From Limnephilus marmoratus (lineage: Eukaryota; Arthropoda; Insecta; Trichoptera; Limnephilidae): a stretch of DNA of 64,000 nucleotides. Positions 12,061 to 24,170 of the stretch are shown here, one piece after another. The stretch covers positions 22,143,286 through 22,207,285 of the forward strand of contig OU862913.1 of the NCBI GenBank assembly GCA_917880885.1, written 5' to 3'. Every line of letters starts with the position of its first letter. The first letter of the stretch is position 1. The notes under the pieces were generated by a model. It was given only the letters and a program-made list of their open reading frames with translations. It ran no database searches and was not told the origin of the DNA. The position numbers and the translations under genes are program-made.

Positions 12061-12553
12061 AACCGCAGCCAGCAAGCAGTTCATATGTTCCCATATAAAT
12101 ATTTTTTAGGAATGATATGAATTAAATAGATTGGTCAAATCGATAACCTAACATCCATCGCTCGACTGGTTAAAAACCCTCAAAACACAGAGCATTTTTT
12201 AAAATGGCATATATTAATTAATATACTCTTATACCTGTATTTAAAATAGATTAAATTGTATGTTTATAATTTGTCAAACAATTATTCTAGTACCTAAACA
12301 ATAGTATCATTTTTAATTTACAATTTAGTAACATTAAAATAACGTAGCAATGTTTAATTTGGATTTTTTTAAGTGCTAGAATCTAGATTATATTTTGTAA
12401 AATGTGAAATCCAAAATGTGCCCCGTGTGAGACAATATAAGCTGTGCCTTATTCCCATTATCAAAACTTTGGCATTCAGGGGTTTGTTATTATATTCTGC
12501 ATGTGTTCAATAACAAGATGTTTTTTACAGAAATTTTGATGTTTCATTGTCAT
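12061..12553. other. Non-coding stretch
   Basis: No gene or repeat recognised between the satellite and the LINE insertion. Confidence 0.4.
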
Positions 12554-12566
12554 AAAATAACCAATT

Positions 12567-13292
12567 CTTCTTCTTCTTCAATGGCGCTACAGCCCATTTC
12601 GAGCCTTGGCCTCCTTCAAAATAAGCCTCCACCGCCCTCTGTCCTCGGCCGTCGTCTTCCAATCTGCAACAGGAGTAATCCTCTTGCATCCTTCCTGACA
12701 TCATCCTCCCATCTCAGTCTAGGTCTGCCCGCCTTTCGTTTACCTCCCGGGTGTCCTGTCAGAACCTTCTTCGGTACTCGTGTGCTTGGCATTCGGTGCA
12801 CATGTCCGGCCCATCTTAATCTTTGGAGTCTTAAATGGGTGGAGAGTCTGGGAGCTTGGTAAATATCATAGAGCTCATTATTGTGGCGGATTCTCCATGC
12901 CTCTCCCTCTCGCACCGCTCCTAAGATTCTTCGAAGTACCTTTCTTTCGAAGATGTCCAGCCGTTCCGCTGACTTTGCTGTCAGTGTTCCCGCCTCACAT
13001 CCATAGGCCAAGACCGTTCTGATAATTGTTTTATATAAGGTTATTTTGGTTTTCCTATGGACGTTTCGGGATTTGAACACTGGCAGCAACGCGAAGTAAG
13101 TTTTGTTAGCGGCTGTAATGCGCTTTCTTACTTCTACTGGGTCTTCATTGTCCTGCGTTATGATGGAGCCCAGGTAGGTAAACTCTTCGACCACTTCGAA
13201 ATTATAATTGTCTTTGAATTTCACTTTGTCTTTTATTCTGCGGTGAGGGGTTCTGGTTTGCATCATGATTTTTGTTTTATTTTGGCATCTTT
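12567..13292 (-). mobile_element. 5'-truncated LINE, RT-adjacent C-terminus
   Basis: A 13-bp TSD, AAAATAACCAATT (12554-12566 and 13293-13305), brackets the insert, with an (AAG)n-type 3' tail at 12567-12580. The minus-strand frame 13266-12616 (216 aa) reads EEFTYLGSIITQ, VLAYGCEAGTL, RLRWAGHVHRMP and GRPRLRWEDDVRKDA. This is the region downstream of the reverse transcriptase in RTE-like and related non-LTR elements. It is open throughout but lacks the RT core, so it is a dead copy. A related lineage is at 40574-40925. Confidence 0.9.
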
Positions 13293-13508
13293 AAAATAAC
13301 CAATTAGCACCATTTTGTTATTTCGATCGACACTACCCCACAGACCTATGGTAAATTCTGTCAGAATTTCTGTATATTTCCAATTTGCGATAAAGTCCAA
13401 ATAAATTGAATATTTCTGAATGAATCCTAAAACTAAAATTGTTTTTGAAAGGTCGTTAAATTCGCTTTCAATAATATAAAAAAATAAATTATTAGAAATA
13501 AAAACTTA

Positions 13509-14120
13509 TCTTTATATATTTAAAAATTTCGCGCCACGATGTTTGTTCGAGATAAACTCCGAAACTACTTAACCGATTTTGATGAAAATTGGCTTACATT
13601 TAAATGTTTGTTATAGGACAATGCTATGTAATTATTTGTATGTTCCATAAGTTTCTAACAGATGGCGGTGTGAGTTTAAAAAGGGGCTCACCTTACGTTT
13701 TTCTATCAGTTTACTGATAACGAAAACAATAACCACATATTTTTTTAGACAAATGTATTATAAATGTTATCATCATCTCAATTTTTTGTCGTTTCATGTA
13801 AAAAAAAAATAACAAAATTCACAAAGTTTCAAAATTTTTTTTCAAATTGCATTCGGAAAATTTGGTTTCATGACGGTGTACATTTGAATTATTTTGCGGT
13901 TAACTTTTAGATTTGAATAAATAGTGTGTCTTTTTCTCTTTCTAACACCGTTTAGATCATATTTCTAACTAAAAGATATGTAAGGGAGACGCAACAATGT
14001 CCATGAGACCTATATGAGTTGTTCCAAAAGCAAACAAACCAGCCTGATGGGTTTGAACAATTTGTGCGGCAGAAAAGCGCAATTATTGTCACGTTGTTAT
14101 TATGCTTTTCAGCTCAACAT
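13509..14120 (+). mobile_element. Helitron-like 5' region
   Basis: After an A, TCTTTATATATTTAAAAATT leads into GCGCCACGATGTTTG and a CCGATTTTGATGAAAATTGG block. This is the typical start of the short Helitrons seen elsewhere here (28473, 57916). No own 3' end was recognised before the next element. Confidence 0.55.
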
Positions 14121-14404
14121 AACTTTACATAGTATAAAATGAAGTCGCTAACGCTGTATGTGCGTTTAGATCTTTTAGACTACGCAACGGATTTTCATGC
14201 GGTTTTCACCAATAGATAGAGTGATTCATGAGGAAGGTTGTTAGGTATATAATTTGTCAAGGTTTTGTGTAAATTGGTTGAAATACATAATATATCTGGC
14301 AAAGCGGCAGCGGGCAGCAAACAAGCGGTATGGATTTGATTTAACGGATGCCGTTGGTTATAAAGGTTTCATTAGCCACAGCAACGTGTGGCCGGGTCTG
14401 CTAG
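14121..14404 (+). mobile_element. Non-autonomous Helitron (ACATAGTATAAAATG type)
   Basis: It matches the 280-bp copies at 35932 and 38607: ACATAGTATAAAATGAAGTC start, CAACGGATTTTCATGCGG and AATAGATAGAGTGATTCA blocks, and the 3' hairpin with CTAG followed by T. The first bases are worn (TTAC for TCATTAC). Confidence 0.8.
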
Positions 14405-16678
14405 TTTGATATAAATCTTAAAAAAAGATTATTTCTAATAATAAAATTTGAGAGCGTATTTCATCGCCTTTCAAAAATAATTTTTAGTTTTCGGATACGT
14501 TCAGAAATATTCCATGTAGGTATTTGGATCTTAACGCAAAGTGGAAATACTCTAACCTACTGACAAAATGTGCCAAAGGCCTGAAGGGTTAACGTGGCCT
14601 TTTAATGTCGAAAAATACAAAAAGGCGTGGATTGGCCATTATTTGACGATTACATCAGAATTTCTACGAAACTCTCCAACCTGAGTGATGTGTTGTAGTT
14701 GCTTAAAAAACGTCTTTCAAATTAAATTACAGAATCTAGAAATTTAGACCACCGCAAATAACAGGAGTACCTAAATATTTTGTCATTTTGAAAAATAGCC
14801 TTTTTTATTTATTTATTTATGATGAAGGACAGGCTAATTGGGATTCTACATTGAAAATATCAAAATATATTTTTACATTAGAAAATATAGTGTGTGCTGC
14901 AATCGTTTAAATGGATTTAAATGGCAACACTAAGATGGTTCAAAAGTAAAAGCATGTAATTATTAAAAAAAACACTGTGGTCTAGTTTTATCTCGACAAA
15001 TACGGAAATTGAAGGCGCAAACCAAGATAGTTCAGAAGTTAAATTATATAACTGTAAATTGCAGTTTGGGCAGGTACTACATCTATCTACACACCGTGTT
15101 CGGAAATCAGTGTTTGATACTTTCCGAAAAGAGATGATTTGATATGATTATCTAATAACGTCTTGTGAACGAGATAATTGCGTGGAAAGGTGTTCTTTAA
15201 TTGAATGTACCTGTCGAATAAATCATACATCAGATTTTGAATCAAAATCATAAAAAAAACACTGTAGAAGACGTAGAAGCGCACTGTGTATTTAAAAAAA
15301 GTTGAATTTTGCTGTTTTTTTCGTCAAATTCGGGAGTTAACCTTAACCTAACATCTGAAAATGCTATAAGTAATTGTTTCAAAATTGGCGTTACTCGGTG
15401 TTGCCATGAGAAAAAAAAAGATTTCCCCTTTAGCAGCTTCTACAATTGAATGGAGCCACATTGACAAAAAAGTGGTAACTTCTTAGATAAATTCGTTTCT
15501 CAGAGTAATTAAGTGGTGAAAAGGCGCATCAGCGCGATAATTTGTTCAGAGTGGTTATTGCTACACAATTAAAAAAATAATATTATGCTGATAAACTATA
15601 AAGTTTCCATAAAGTTTGCTAAACTTCATGATTTTCAAATGTGAATGTTGATATTTCGATAAAGATTGATTTCAATTGTAATAAATGAATATACGTAGTA
15701 TTAGTAAAAATTTCGATGAAACTTTTTTCTAATGTTCTGTTTATTTTTGAGTAGAAATGTTTTACCTTGCTATAGGCATCATTAGATTTGTGTAATGATT
15801 CAGCCTTGTTGACAGAAAATATGAAACTAATCAGAACAAAATAGTGTCTTAAATTACCTATATTATAATATAAAACAATAATTCATTAATTTTTTGTATT
15901 TTATCTAAAATAGATTAGATTTCACCCGATTAGTTAAACATAAAACTAATTATTTTAAGATACTCAAGTACAGACTTTTTATTAATTAAAAATTATGGTA
16001 TTTTATTATCTAAGACGGGGAAATTGTAACACTGGCACCGTACCCGAAGAAACATGGGTCTCATAAAAAATGAGATTGACAAATTTATTAAAATATGATC
16101 CCTGATTATGCCAATGTTGTACTTAGTCAAAACGTTGCAAGAAAAAAGGTAAAAATTAAAAACATTAAAGCAATTTATAACTTTTCCTAAAGTAGTGCAT
16201 TGAATAAAAGATTAAAAAAATGTTAACACCACTTTAACTGCAGACTTTAGGGGAAAATTTAGTTTTTGCTCCTATAATTTTTGTTCCACAAACACTTGTT
16301 TTTTAAACTTTATTGAAATATTTCAAACAATATTTCTTGTCAACAATGTATTTTTTGTATTACTCTACCATAAGGTTACTAATGTTCATAGTATAAATTA
16401 ATATCATTTGTGTCTTCCCTTAGCAACAAAAAACAATTTCAAGTGCCAATGTAGAATTCTTAACGAATTTAGATGACGAGGTATTTTAAAAACAAATTTC
16501 ATATCATAAAAAAATATATATCCCAAAGTAGCGTAGATTTAACCGTAATTTCGAGAGGAAAGACATTTACAGAATCCCTGATAAAAAAGTGCTACTTTTT
16601 AAAGTCTGATTGTAGCGACATTTTGGTAGAACTGAAAGTATTTTATTAAACAAGAAATTTAGATGTTTTATCATTTTG
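14405..16678. other. Non-coding AT-rich stretch
   Basis: 2.3 kb without a recognisable gene. A piece near 15090-15130 (ACACCGTGTTCGGAAAT) resembles the TIR of the Tc1/mariner-like MITE at 27.09 kb but no partner was found. Confidence 0.4.
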
Positions 16679-16681
16679 TTA

Positions 16682-16859
16682 CGGCCGTTGTTCCCAACTT
16701 TTCGATCGATCAATCTGAGCCTCCGATCAGCAAAGTGATTTGTTTAGTAACGCTCGATTAGCCTGTTGGTCGGAGAGTTGCGTTGGGAAGAGCGCATTTG
16801 TGCGTTTGAGCCTAAACTTCGGCTCAACATTTGATCAGTAGGATTGGAAACAACGGCCG
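16682..16859. mobile_element. Harbinger-type MITE, TTA target
   Basis: Ends CGGCCGTTGTTCCCAA and the inverse of CGGCCGTTGTTTCCAA, flanked on both sides by TTA (16679-16681 and 16860-16862). A 3-bp TTA/TAA TSD is the PIF/Harbinger signature. 178 bp, no coding frame. Confidence 0.75.
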
Positions 16860-16862
16860 TTA

Positions 16863-17568
16863 GATTTATATTGAGTACCCGCTAAAATGAAGCGTTATAC
16901 AATGTTTGTTTGTATACATAATTTATCGAGTAAGATTTTGGAGCAGTAACCAATCGAATGACGATCGTGGAGCAATTGGCAATGCTGATCAACATCGGTA
17001 ATTAGTCGACTTTGGCTAGCACTCCCCTAATCAGCAATGAGTGTTGATAGTCGACACTGACTAGAATGTAAGAATGTGCTAAGTAGCATGCTAAAAATAT
17101 ATAGGTATGTGTTAAGAAACATCAGATTTAAAACCATTTTTGTGGACTCACCTTAAAATAATTAATATTTTGGCAATTTTTTTGAGAACGCATCCCTTAT
17201 TATTATATGATAATCTAGAAATTGAAGTCTTTTAATTAAAAAAAAAATATATATATATATATTAGTTTCCGTATGTTTTGAATTCTGCGAACTAAAAACG
17301 TTATTGTTTATTGTTCGTTGCTTTTCAATGTTGCGTAAACTACTACCTACTGTTATACAGACTAAAAATAAACTTGAAAATTTTTCAAGATATTTGCATG
17401 GCTGTGTACCGATCTATTTGCCCACTATGGTATGGTGCATACCCCTCTAGAACTAACCTAACCTAACGCAGTAGGTAGAGCGTATGTGGGATCCCAAAAT
17501 GGCGCGTAAAATGAAGAGAACGCTGTTACCATGGAAATAGTGCCCCGCGATGCATACGAGGATCGCCG
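16863..17568. other. Non-coding stretch with short CCTAA run
   Basis: No gene. A short CTAACCTAACCTAAC run at about 17453-17467 is a telomere-like motif. An (AT)n tract is at 17248-17262. Confidence 0.4.
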
Positions 17569-17576
17569 GTCCAGCT

Positions 17577-18702
17577 TAGGGATGACGAAAGTGAAAAAAA
17601 AAATCGATATATCGATAATAATAATAATAATATTTGGCTGATTTATAAAGCGCCGTTTTCATGAAAAATCATCTCAAGGGCGCTGTACATATAATAAGCA
17701 TACAATAAAATAAAATGAATACGATAGGCTTACAACTAGGATTCAAACTTATAACTAGGAACCTACATTTAAGACTTATATGTAGCTAGTGACTTACAAC
17801 TAAGACTTATTACTACTGACTTAAAACTGGTGACATACAAATATTTGCAACCGTGAATTAAAATTAGAGATTTACAATTAAAATAGGTATTTACATACAA
17901 CAATAAATATTTTTAGTTTTGCCAGGTATCTAATATTACCAAGTGATCAACAAAACTCTACAGATATAGTATCGATATTTATTAAAATATCAATATCGAC
18001 GTCGATATATCGAGGAAAAAATATCGATATATCGGTCAAATTTTCAAGAGATTTTGCGTTTTTAAAATAATAGTGTATTCAGCTCAATATTATCAATAGT
18101 AATTTTTGTAAACAATTTGCTTTTTTTATGTACAAAATCTCAATAAAAATGAAGGTATTTTTATCACTATTCATTTTTATTACGTAATAATTACAAAAAT
18201 ATCAAAAACTCAAAAGCTGTCTTCTAACTTATATGTAAACTGAGATGCATACAAAGTTTGTATGCGTTTCAGTCTCAGTAACATTCTATTGGCGTATTAA
18301 TCTCTCAAAAAGGACTTCGTGTTTGGAACAAGGTATAGTCAATAATCATAGACAATTGGGAACCAACACATAGGAGTGGCTTAGAAAAAAATGGCGAAAA
18401 ATAGCATACATTTCTATGTATGTACCTACACACATGAGATAGTATTGGTGATCACAAATATTAATGCAAAGACAATAGATTTGTAAGCTATTAATAGTTA
18501 AAATTTCAACAGCCAGATGTCATGACCCAATACAGTTACTTTTTTCGTTCGTTCCTATACGGTTTTGGATTCTAGTGACTTTAAATACACAAATTAAAAA
18601 AAATATCGTTTTTGATACAATTTTCGATATTGGATATTTTATATCGATATATCGGATCAAAATATATCGGCTAAAAATATCGATATTTTTTCAACAAGCC
18701 TA
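17577..18702 (+). mobile_element. hAT MITE family H, complete, with nested insertion
   Basis: An 8-bp TSD, GTCCAGCT (17569-17576 and 18703-18710), and imperfect TIRs TAGGGATGACG and TAGGCTTGTTG mark a hAT-type element. Both ends carry runs of TATCGATA. Removing the 352-bp insert at 17618-17969 leaves about 770 bp, matching the copy at 39107-39905. No transposase frame. Confidence 0.85.
17618..17969 (-). mobile_element. 5'-truncated retroelement tail nested in hAT MITE H
   Basis: Bracketed by TATCGATA (17610-17617 and 17970-17977), an 8-bp TSD. In minus orientation it ends with a pair of GGCGCT/GCGCC hairpin arms and an (ATT)n tail, a 3' end common in non-LTR retroelements. No protein remains. 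Confidence 0.65.
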
Positions 18703-18710
18703 GTCCAGCT

Positions 18711-19456
18711 CGTCGGCGCTACTTCGTCAGTGAACCAATGGTATGCGTGGTACTATTTCCAGCCTTAGATTAGGTTAGTTTAAAAGAGGCGATACAGCCA
18801 AGCAAATGTGCGCGTTTTATTTTTATTGAGTATTGTTTCTGCAATATTTTATAATATTTATTATAAAAACATCGTTGTGGAGTTTTTTGGATGCCATATC
18901 AATACGCAGAGCTGTTTAAAAACAGCGATTCTTATCGAAAAGTGTACCTTTATTAATGTAAGCTTAAGATTTAGAAGAGTTTTAATGTAAAAATATTCAA
19001 CTGTGTGATAAAATTAATGTTGTTTAATGGTTGGTTTTCCCCTTTTTAGAAGGCAGAAAAAGAAATGAAATGGGAAATTATAACATTCAAAAGTAAATTC
19101 CCTAGTTTGTGTAAAAAGTTTGCTAACATAAATGTATCAACTTTTTTTGATTATTTCGAAATATTTGGTCGATTTTCTCGAGATAATTCTATTATAATCG
19201 CCTACAGTAGTGTTTAGTCAAGTCAATAGAAATGGTAGTGTGTAGAAAAGTCTAGAAAATGTTAAATATTTGCGATTTTTCAAAAAAATGGTTAGTTAGG
19301 AATTGATGTATTGTAACCAAATATTACTATTAAAATGCTATTAATAAAAATATAACAAAAAACTCAGTGTATTTTATAATGTAAATAAAAAAAAACGTTG
19401 TTTACAGAAGAATTGTATTTTAGTTATTTCTGGAATCCAACAAATAGAAAAAAATG
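18711..19456. other. Non-coding AT-rich stretch
   Basis: No gene or repeat edge seen. Confidence 0.4.
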
Positions 19457-19782
19457 TTAAGGGGTGATTTCACCATCCCCTTGATGCTTATCCATACGAT
19501 AACGAATGTTAATAAATAAAACAAATAAATACTCGGTAACATGTAAGAAAACTCGCATAACTTGTCCTATATATAGCCACTATTCATAGGTTCAAGTACC
19601 AAATAGTAATTTCAGACTTTTTAAATAAATAAGTCGAAAATGTACATTATATGGAAAATCTATGAGGAGGATGGTGAAATCTCCCCTGAGTTTACTATTC
19701 GGTACTTGAGCCTATGAATAGTGACTATATGTAGGACAAGTTAGCCGAGTTTTTTTGCCTGTTGTGAATATTTATTTATTAA

Positions 19783-20914
19783 CTAGCTGACCCAACGAAC
19801 TTCGTACCGCCTTAGAATCAATAACTGTTGAATTAAATTAAGTTTTTTTATTAAGTTAAAAATTACACAATGAAGCAATTATCGATGCCCAACTGTCCGT
19901 GTTTTGTTTTTGTTAGTATCAGAGATGGCGTTGTGTACGGATTTATATTTTTTGTGATTTTCTTACTTTTCCACTTACGGGAATTTTTAAAAGGATGGTA
20001 CGGGTACGGGGGCCGCCGCCCCGGGAACCATTTATTGAATAACCAACACCTTAGCCATAGGTCACCCCAAGTGGTTTTCTATTTTTGGTGATTTAGCAGG
20101 GGTGCCTAGGGTTCGGATTCATGGGGTGACTTTTGTGCGGGTCTTGGCGGCGGATGCGTCTGCCCACCTGCTGCGTGGCGGGCCGGATCGAGAGAGACTG
20201 GGAACTCCCTTTTGACCTTTCCAGCCGGATTCTCTCAACCAATGGGTCGAAAGAGTCCGGCTGGAAAGGTCAAGGTAAAAGGTCAATTCTGGTCAAGGCA
20301 ATGGCCTTGCACCGCAGTGGAGGGATGGATTCACTTCCGGATACACTGACCTCCAGATTCCTACCCACTCCTCATGCCTTTTTCCTTCCCAGAACAACCT
20401 ATCCTACCCTTCCTTACAAAGACCCTCCACACAGCATCTCCTAAGATGACATAGGTCCTGAGTGGAGCTTACGTAAAAAATGCGTTTCATTTCAGAAATT
20501 TATTATTATTATTGTATTTTTCCTTAGGAGGGGTGCAGAGACATACGTTCACCGTTTGTCTCGTTTTCGACTATTGACATTTAGTGTGTAAGAAAGAGAG
20601 GCAGCATTATATGATTAAGAACAAAAGCGAAACAATCAGCGCATCGACATTTGACGTTTTTGAATTTTTGGAATATACCTATCACAATAATACTGCAGTT
20701 CTTTCAAAATATGAGAATTCGTTCCATATAAAATGTATGAAAAATTTCATTTTCTTCATAACTTTCTTTTTCGTGAATTTTTGCAATGTTTTAATAGTTA
20801 TTATGTTATCCGGAGCGGAGACAAATCCAACAAATCAAAGATCATCAAAATCGGTCCAGCCGATCTCGAGTTATAAATAGTGTAACTAACCCGACTTTGT
20901 TTTATATATTAAGA
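19783..20914 (-). mobile_element. Helitron nested in element J
   Basis: On the minus strand it starts TCTTAATATATAAAACAAAG after an A and ends with the GGCGGTACGAAG...GTT hairpin region and GTCAGCTAG before a T. This is the A|T insertion and CTRR end rule of Helitrons. The start is followed by GTTAGTTACAC and GGACCGATTTTGATGATC, a layout common in insect Helitron families. A family A copy (about 19993-20480) is nested inside. No Rep/helicase frame. Confidence 0.85.
19993..20480 (+). mobile_element. Family A element with internal hairpin
   Basis: Conserved blocks from CGCCGCCCCGGGAACC to CCCTCCACACAGCATC and a worn AGCTTACGTAAAAAA tail. The middle differs from other copies: the CCAGCCGGA segment is present twice in inverted orientation (20214-20271), forming a hairpin with a stem of over 15 bp. 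Confidence 0.85.
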
Positions 20915-20965
20915 TATTCGTTATCGTGTGGATAAGTATCAAGAGGATGGTGAAATACCCCTTAA

Positions 20966-21470
20966 TTCTAAGATTGGAGAAAAACAAAATGTTGATTTTT
21001 AGTTTATTGAATAAAGGTAAACGTGTTAATTTCGATTAGCATAGATGCATTTAAGTTTTTTTGGGATATATTGCTAATATCTTACATAGATTGCGCAATA
21101 TATTTTTTTGGTAAAAATAGTCGTCAATGTGGATGGCTGCTAATTAAAAAAAATAGTGTTTCAAATAATTTTCTTAAATTCAAATGTAAAAGTTTTATTG
21201 CATAGTTTTTAGGTCCCCTTATATTTATCATAAGATGTAATTTTGTTTAATTTTTGCGTAAATTCCCATTACGTTTAGAAATGTTAATTAATAGTTAACA
21301 TTGTGTTTAGTTAACATAATATTAATTGTTTAGTGAGTTATTAATTTTGACTTTGTAATTAAAATTTTGCCAGCTAGTTTCAGCGCCTCGTTGATTTAAG
21401 ATATAAATAACATTCCGTATTTTTGTTGATGAAATAAAGGTGTTTTGTTTTAAATTATTTGTTTCGTTTT
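20966..21470. other. Non-coding AT-rich stretch
   Basis: No gene or repeat boundary seen. Confidence 0.4.
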
Positions 21471-22157
21471 ATTATAATACTGGTAGTTCTGTGAACAGTA
21501 GACTTCGCGTAACGATTTGACAGCTCGTGCGGCAGAAAGCATTATCGAGCCCTGGCGGAATAAAAAGGTACTAACAAACACGGCTACCATCTTGATATGA
21601 TTGATTGCACCCGGAACACACAAACAAATCTACAGACAGACGAAATGCGAAATGGACGAGTTGAAGCAGGATTAGCCTGTGATTTTGTTAATTCTGCCTT
21701 AAGAAGTGGGCAAAATTAATGGAGGTGGTTTTACAAAATCTCCCGTAGACCTTCCTCTAATTTTGAAGGTATTTTTTATACTCCCCGTGAAAAATCACGG
21801 GATATGTAAAAAAATATTTAATAGAAAACATATGCCACGACCGTTAATCGAACCTTGCTTGGAAGACAACTATCGTGACCATTACAAACACTACCGATTA
21901 TTGTAACAACGGCAGTATAAATTCATTGTACCTATATGTGTAAGATTTTTATAATTTCGGTTGTCTGTGTGTGGTTGTTGTCCCGTAAAATGTGAAATCT
22001 GCTCCGAATAAGTATCATTTTAAAAATTGGAACCGCTTGTATAAATAATATCCACTTAAATCATTCATGCGATGAAGTAGGTACCTATCTACTTATAACT
22101 TTTTTTTTCAAAATTGTAATTATAATATCCCGTGATTTTTCACGGGTCTGCGCTAGT
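21471..22157 (+). mobile_element. Helitron-like element, clear 3' end only
   Basis: The 3' end is textbook: hairpin CCCGTGATTTTTCACGGG (22129-22146), then TCTGCGCTAG before a T. The same hairpin sequence also occurs inverted at 21786-21803, so either two Helitron ends are fused or the element has an internal copy. The 5' end was not fixed; the interior contains ACACACAAACAAATCTACAG, typical of these elements. Worn versions of the hairpin recur at 32820 and 54432. Confidence 0.6.
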
Positions 22158-22183
22158 TATTTAATGACAGAGAAATGACTTAC

Positions 22184-22258
22184 GGAATAATGTTTCTTGA
22201 TGCCTGCTGCCGAGAATCCGCTGACATGCCCATCATCGTTCAATCGCCTGGATGAAGT
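22184..22258 (-). CDS. Exon 2 of a putative mitochondrial-protein gene
   Basis: A 75-bp exon is defined by a pyrimidine-rich acceptor (TTAATTTCCAG) and a perfect donor (GTAAGT). Read in phase 0 it gives 25 residues including RRLNDDGHVSGFSAAGIKKH, with no stop. It follows the exon at 24171-24298 in the same strand and phase across a 1.9-kb intron. Composition is far less AT-rich than the flanks. A Helitron end lies only about 27 bp beyond the donor, inside the next intron. I do not recognise the protein family, and no later exon was found in the window. Confidence 0.6.
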
Positions 22259-22276
22259 CTGGAAATTAAGTAAATG

Positions 22277-22785
22277 GATTTATTTATTAGAGATAATATA
22301 TTACAAAATTATTACATATAATTTATAATACATTACACCCAATGAGTTTAATAAAACTCATTTCGGGAAGGACAACATTATACATCTAAAGGAAAATTAT
22401 TTTTACATAAGAACACGGAAATCAATGAACATTACATAGATTTTTAAATGGACTAGACACACTTGATACAGGTAATAATTGAAGAATATACAAGAGTTAC
22501 AAAGGAAGACAGCTAAATTCGTCACTGGTTAATAAAGTTGCTGAGAAAATATCCTTTTAGAGCCTTTGCCAATATTTTTTTGTTTGATTCTGGTAGTTTT
22601 AGGACATTAGGTAATGCGTTGTATTGCGTATGTGCGATGTATTGTAAGGAGTTAATGCCTAATTTAGTTGTGTGAGTAGATGACGATAGGTGTATGTGAT
22701 TTTGTGATCGTGTTTTGTGCTGGTGTATATCAGAATTAAAGGCTGGTTTAGTGTTGGTGTGTGACGAATGTTGAATTATTTTATA
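22277..22785 (-). mobile_element. LINE 3' end with RT C-terminal tail
   Basis: The minus frame ending at 22522 reads HQHKTRSQNHIHL, then LQYIAHTQYNALPNVLKLPE and KALKGYFLSNF. This matches the pattern of the extreme C-terminus of Jockey/CR1-like LINE polyproteins (H-TR near the start, YN-LP, then a K-L tail). About 240 bp of 3' UTR follows. ATTTATTTATT occurs at both edges (about 22279 and 22788), a possible TSD. It sits within the intron of the putative gene, same strand. Confidence 0.65.
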
Positions 22786-24170
22786 TTTATTTATTTAGAA
22801 ACATTTATAGAGTGATGACAATTGTTAGGCTCCCTTTACACTCGTAAGTCGCTCACGTAAGCGATTTATGGCCAAAAGTCACTTAACGTAAATTATAGCA
22901 AGTTACAGAAGTTGTTCTTTCGCAATTTTTTTGAGAGATCTTGTCGCGTCGTCCGCGCGAAATTTCAGCCTTCTCACAGCTTATTAAATCAGTTTGATAA
23001 GTTGAGACACTTGCAATAAGAAATGGTACCAAAATGCGCCCCGTTGCGAGATGTTTAAAATGAAAAGACAATTGTTTTCGTAGGATTTTTTTCCTGTAAA
23101 ACTAGAATATATTTATACTTATTTATATTTATTTAAACCTACCTAAAATCTGATTAGGTTAAGTGGACAATAACCCAACTTTTTTGTTTGAATTAAGTAA
23201 TTCACCCTAAAAAGAGTGCTTTGTGCCAAAAAAGTTAAGGAAGATAGTTATAATTTTGAGGATATACTGTAAGAGAAAGGACAAATCAAATATTAAAGTC
23301 ATTCAAGTCTATGAACTTAAATAAAACTGAAAAAACGCAAGAATTGTTGAGAGCTAGCAAATACGGAATACTGCATAGAGAATGGTGGGTGATTTTAATG
23401 AGCAAACGATGTTTTTGAAGGAAGAATGTTTTTTACAACTTAAAAAGACATGGTCGAGAGTCTCCTCCTCCACACCGCGCTGGACTATTCGAGGACTCGA
23501 ATTTTAAACAAATGCGCAGCAATAGAGCAGTGACCGATTCTTAATAATCCACCTTATTATATACCCCGAAAACAATCCCTTCTAATCTCAATGTTTCTGT
23601 TTATAACATTACGTACTTGAATTCGAAGTCGGTGGTTGCTGTCAGGTCGCTGTCATTCGGATAAAATGAAAGAACTCCATTAATTTCCGCATTTGACGGC
23701 ACAAAAGCGGTTGGAGAATTGTTTAATTCAAGCGAAATTCTATTTCAATACGTTATTTGGTCCTTTTCGTCTTTATTGACAAAATCACGTAAATTTATTT
23801 TGACAGCAGCAGATCGTTGTTGACAGGAAATAAATTTACAGATGTAAACGGTCGCTACCGTAGCTATGAGCATTTACCTACACAAGTTGAACTTCCGAAC
23901 AACTTTCGTGAGCATTAATTACCACAGATCAGCGTCAGGGGATCTACTCTCAAGTCACCGTCGCTGACACACATGCCGCGTCGCAAATGCTCGATAGTAG
24001 CATGCTACTAATGAGCATACCCGTTCGTAGCATTAGTCTTACACCAGCCTCTTTGAATAAATAATGTTAATATTAATAATTAAACATGGCTTATTTTGTT
24101 CCTCTGTTAGTTTGAAGTATGTGTTATTAGTTATTACATTACATTTATAAGATTTAGCCAAGTTCCTAAC
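22786..24170. other. Remainder of presumed intron 1
   Basis: No further exon with matching splice sites and phase was recognised, although one could be missed. The 23930-24040 stretch is less AT-rich, with several CG dinucleotides. Confidence 0.35.

Larger units (their letters stand above)
19461..20961. mobile_element. TIR element J, TTAA target, split by a Helitron
   Basis: TTAA at 19457-19460 and 20962-20965 flanks inverted ends of about 50 bp that start GGGGTGATTTCACCATCC and run through CGATAACGAAT to TTAATAAATAAA. Taking out the Helitron (19783-20914) makes the right arm pair continuously with the left, leaving about 370 bp. Inner inverted blocks (AACTTGTCCTATATATAGCC and its partner at about 19700-19760) make the core palindromic too. 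No coding frame. Confidence 0.8.

Noticed and set aside
12503..13299. Three plus-strand frames of 80-119 codons
   Set aside because: Antisense to a LINE fragment bounded by a 13-bp TSD.
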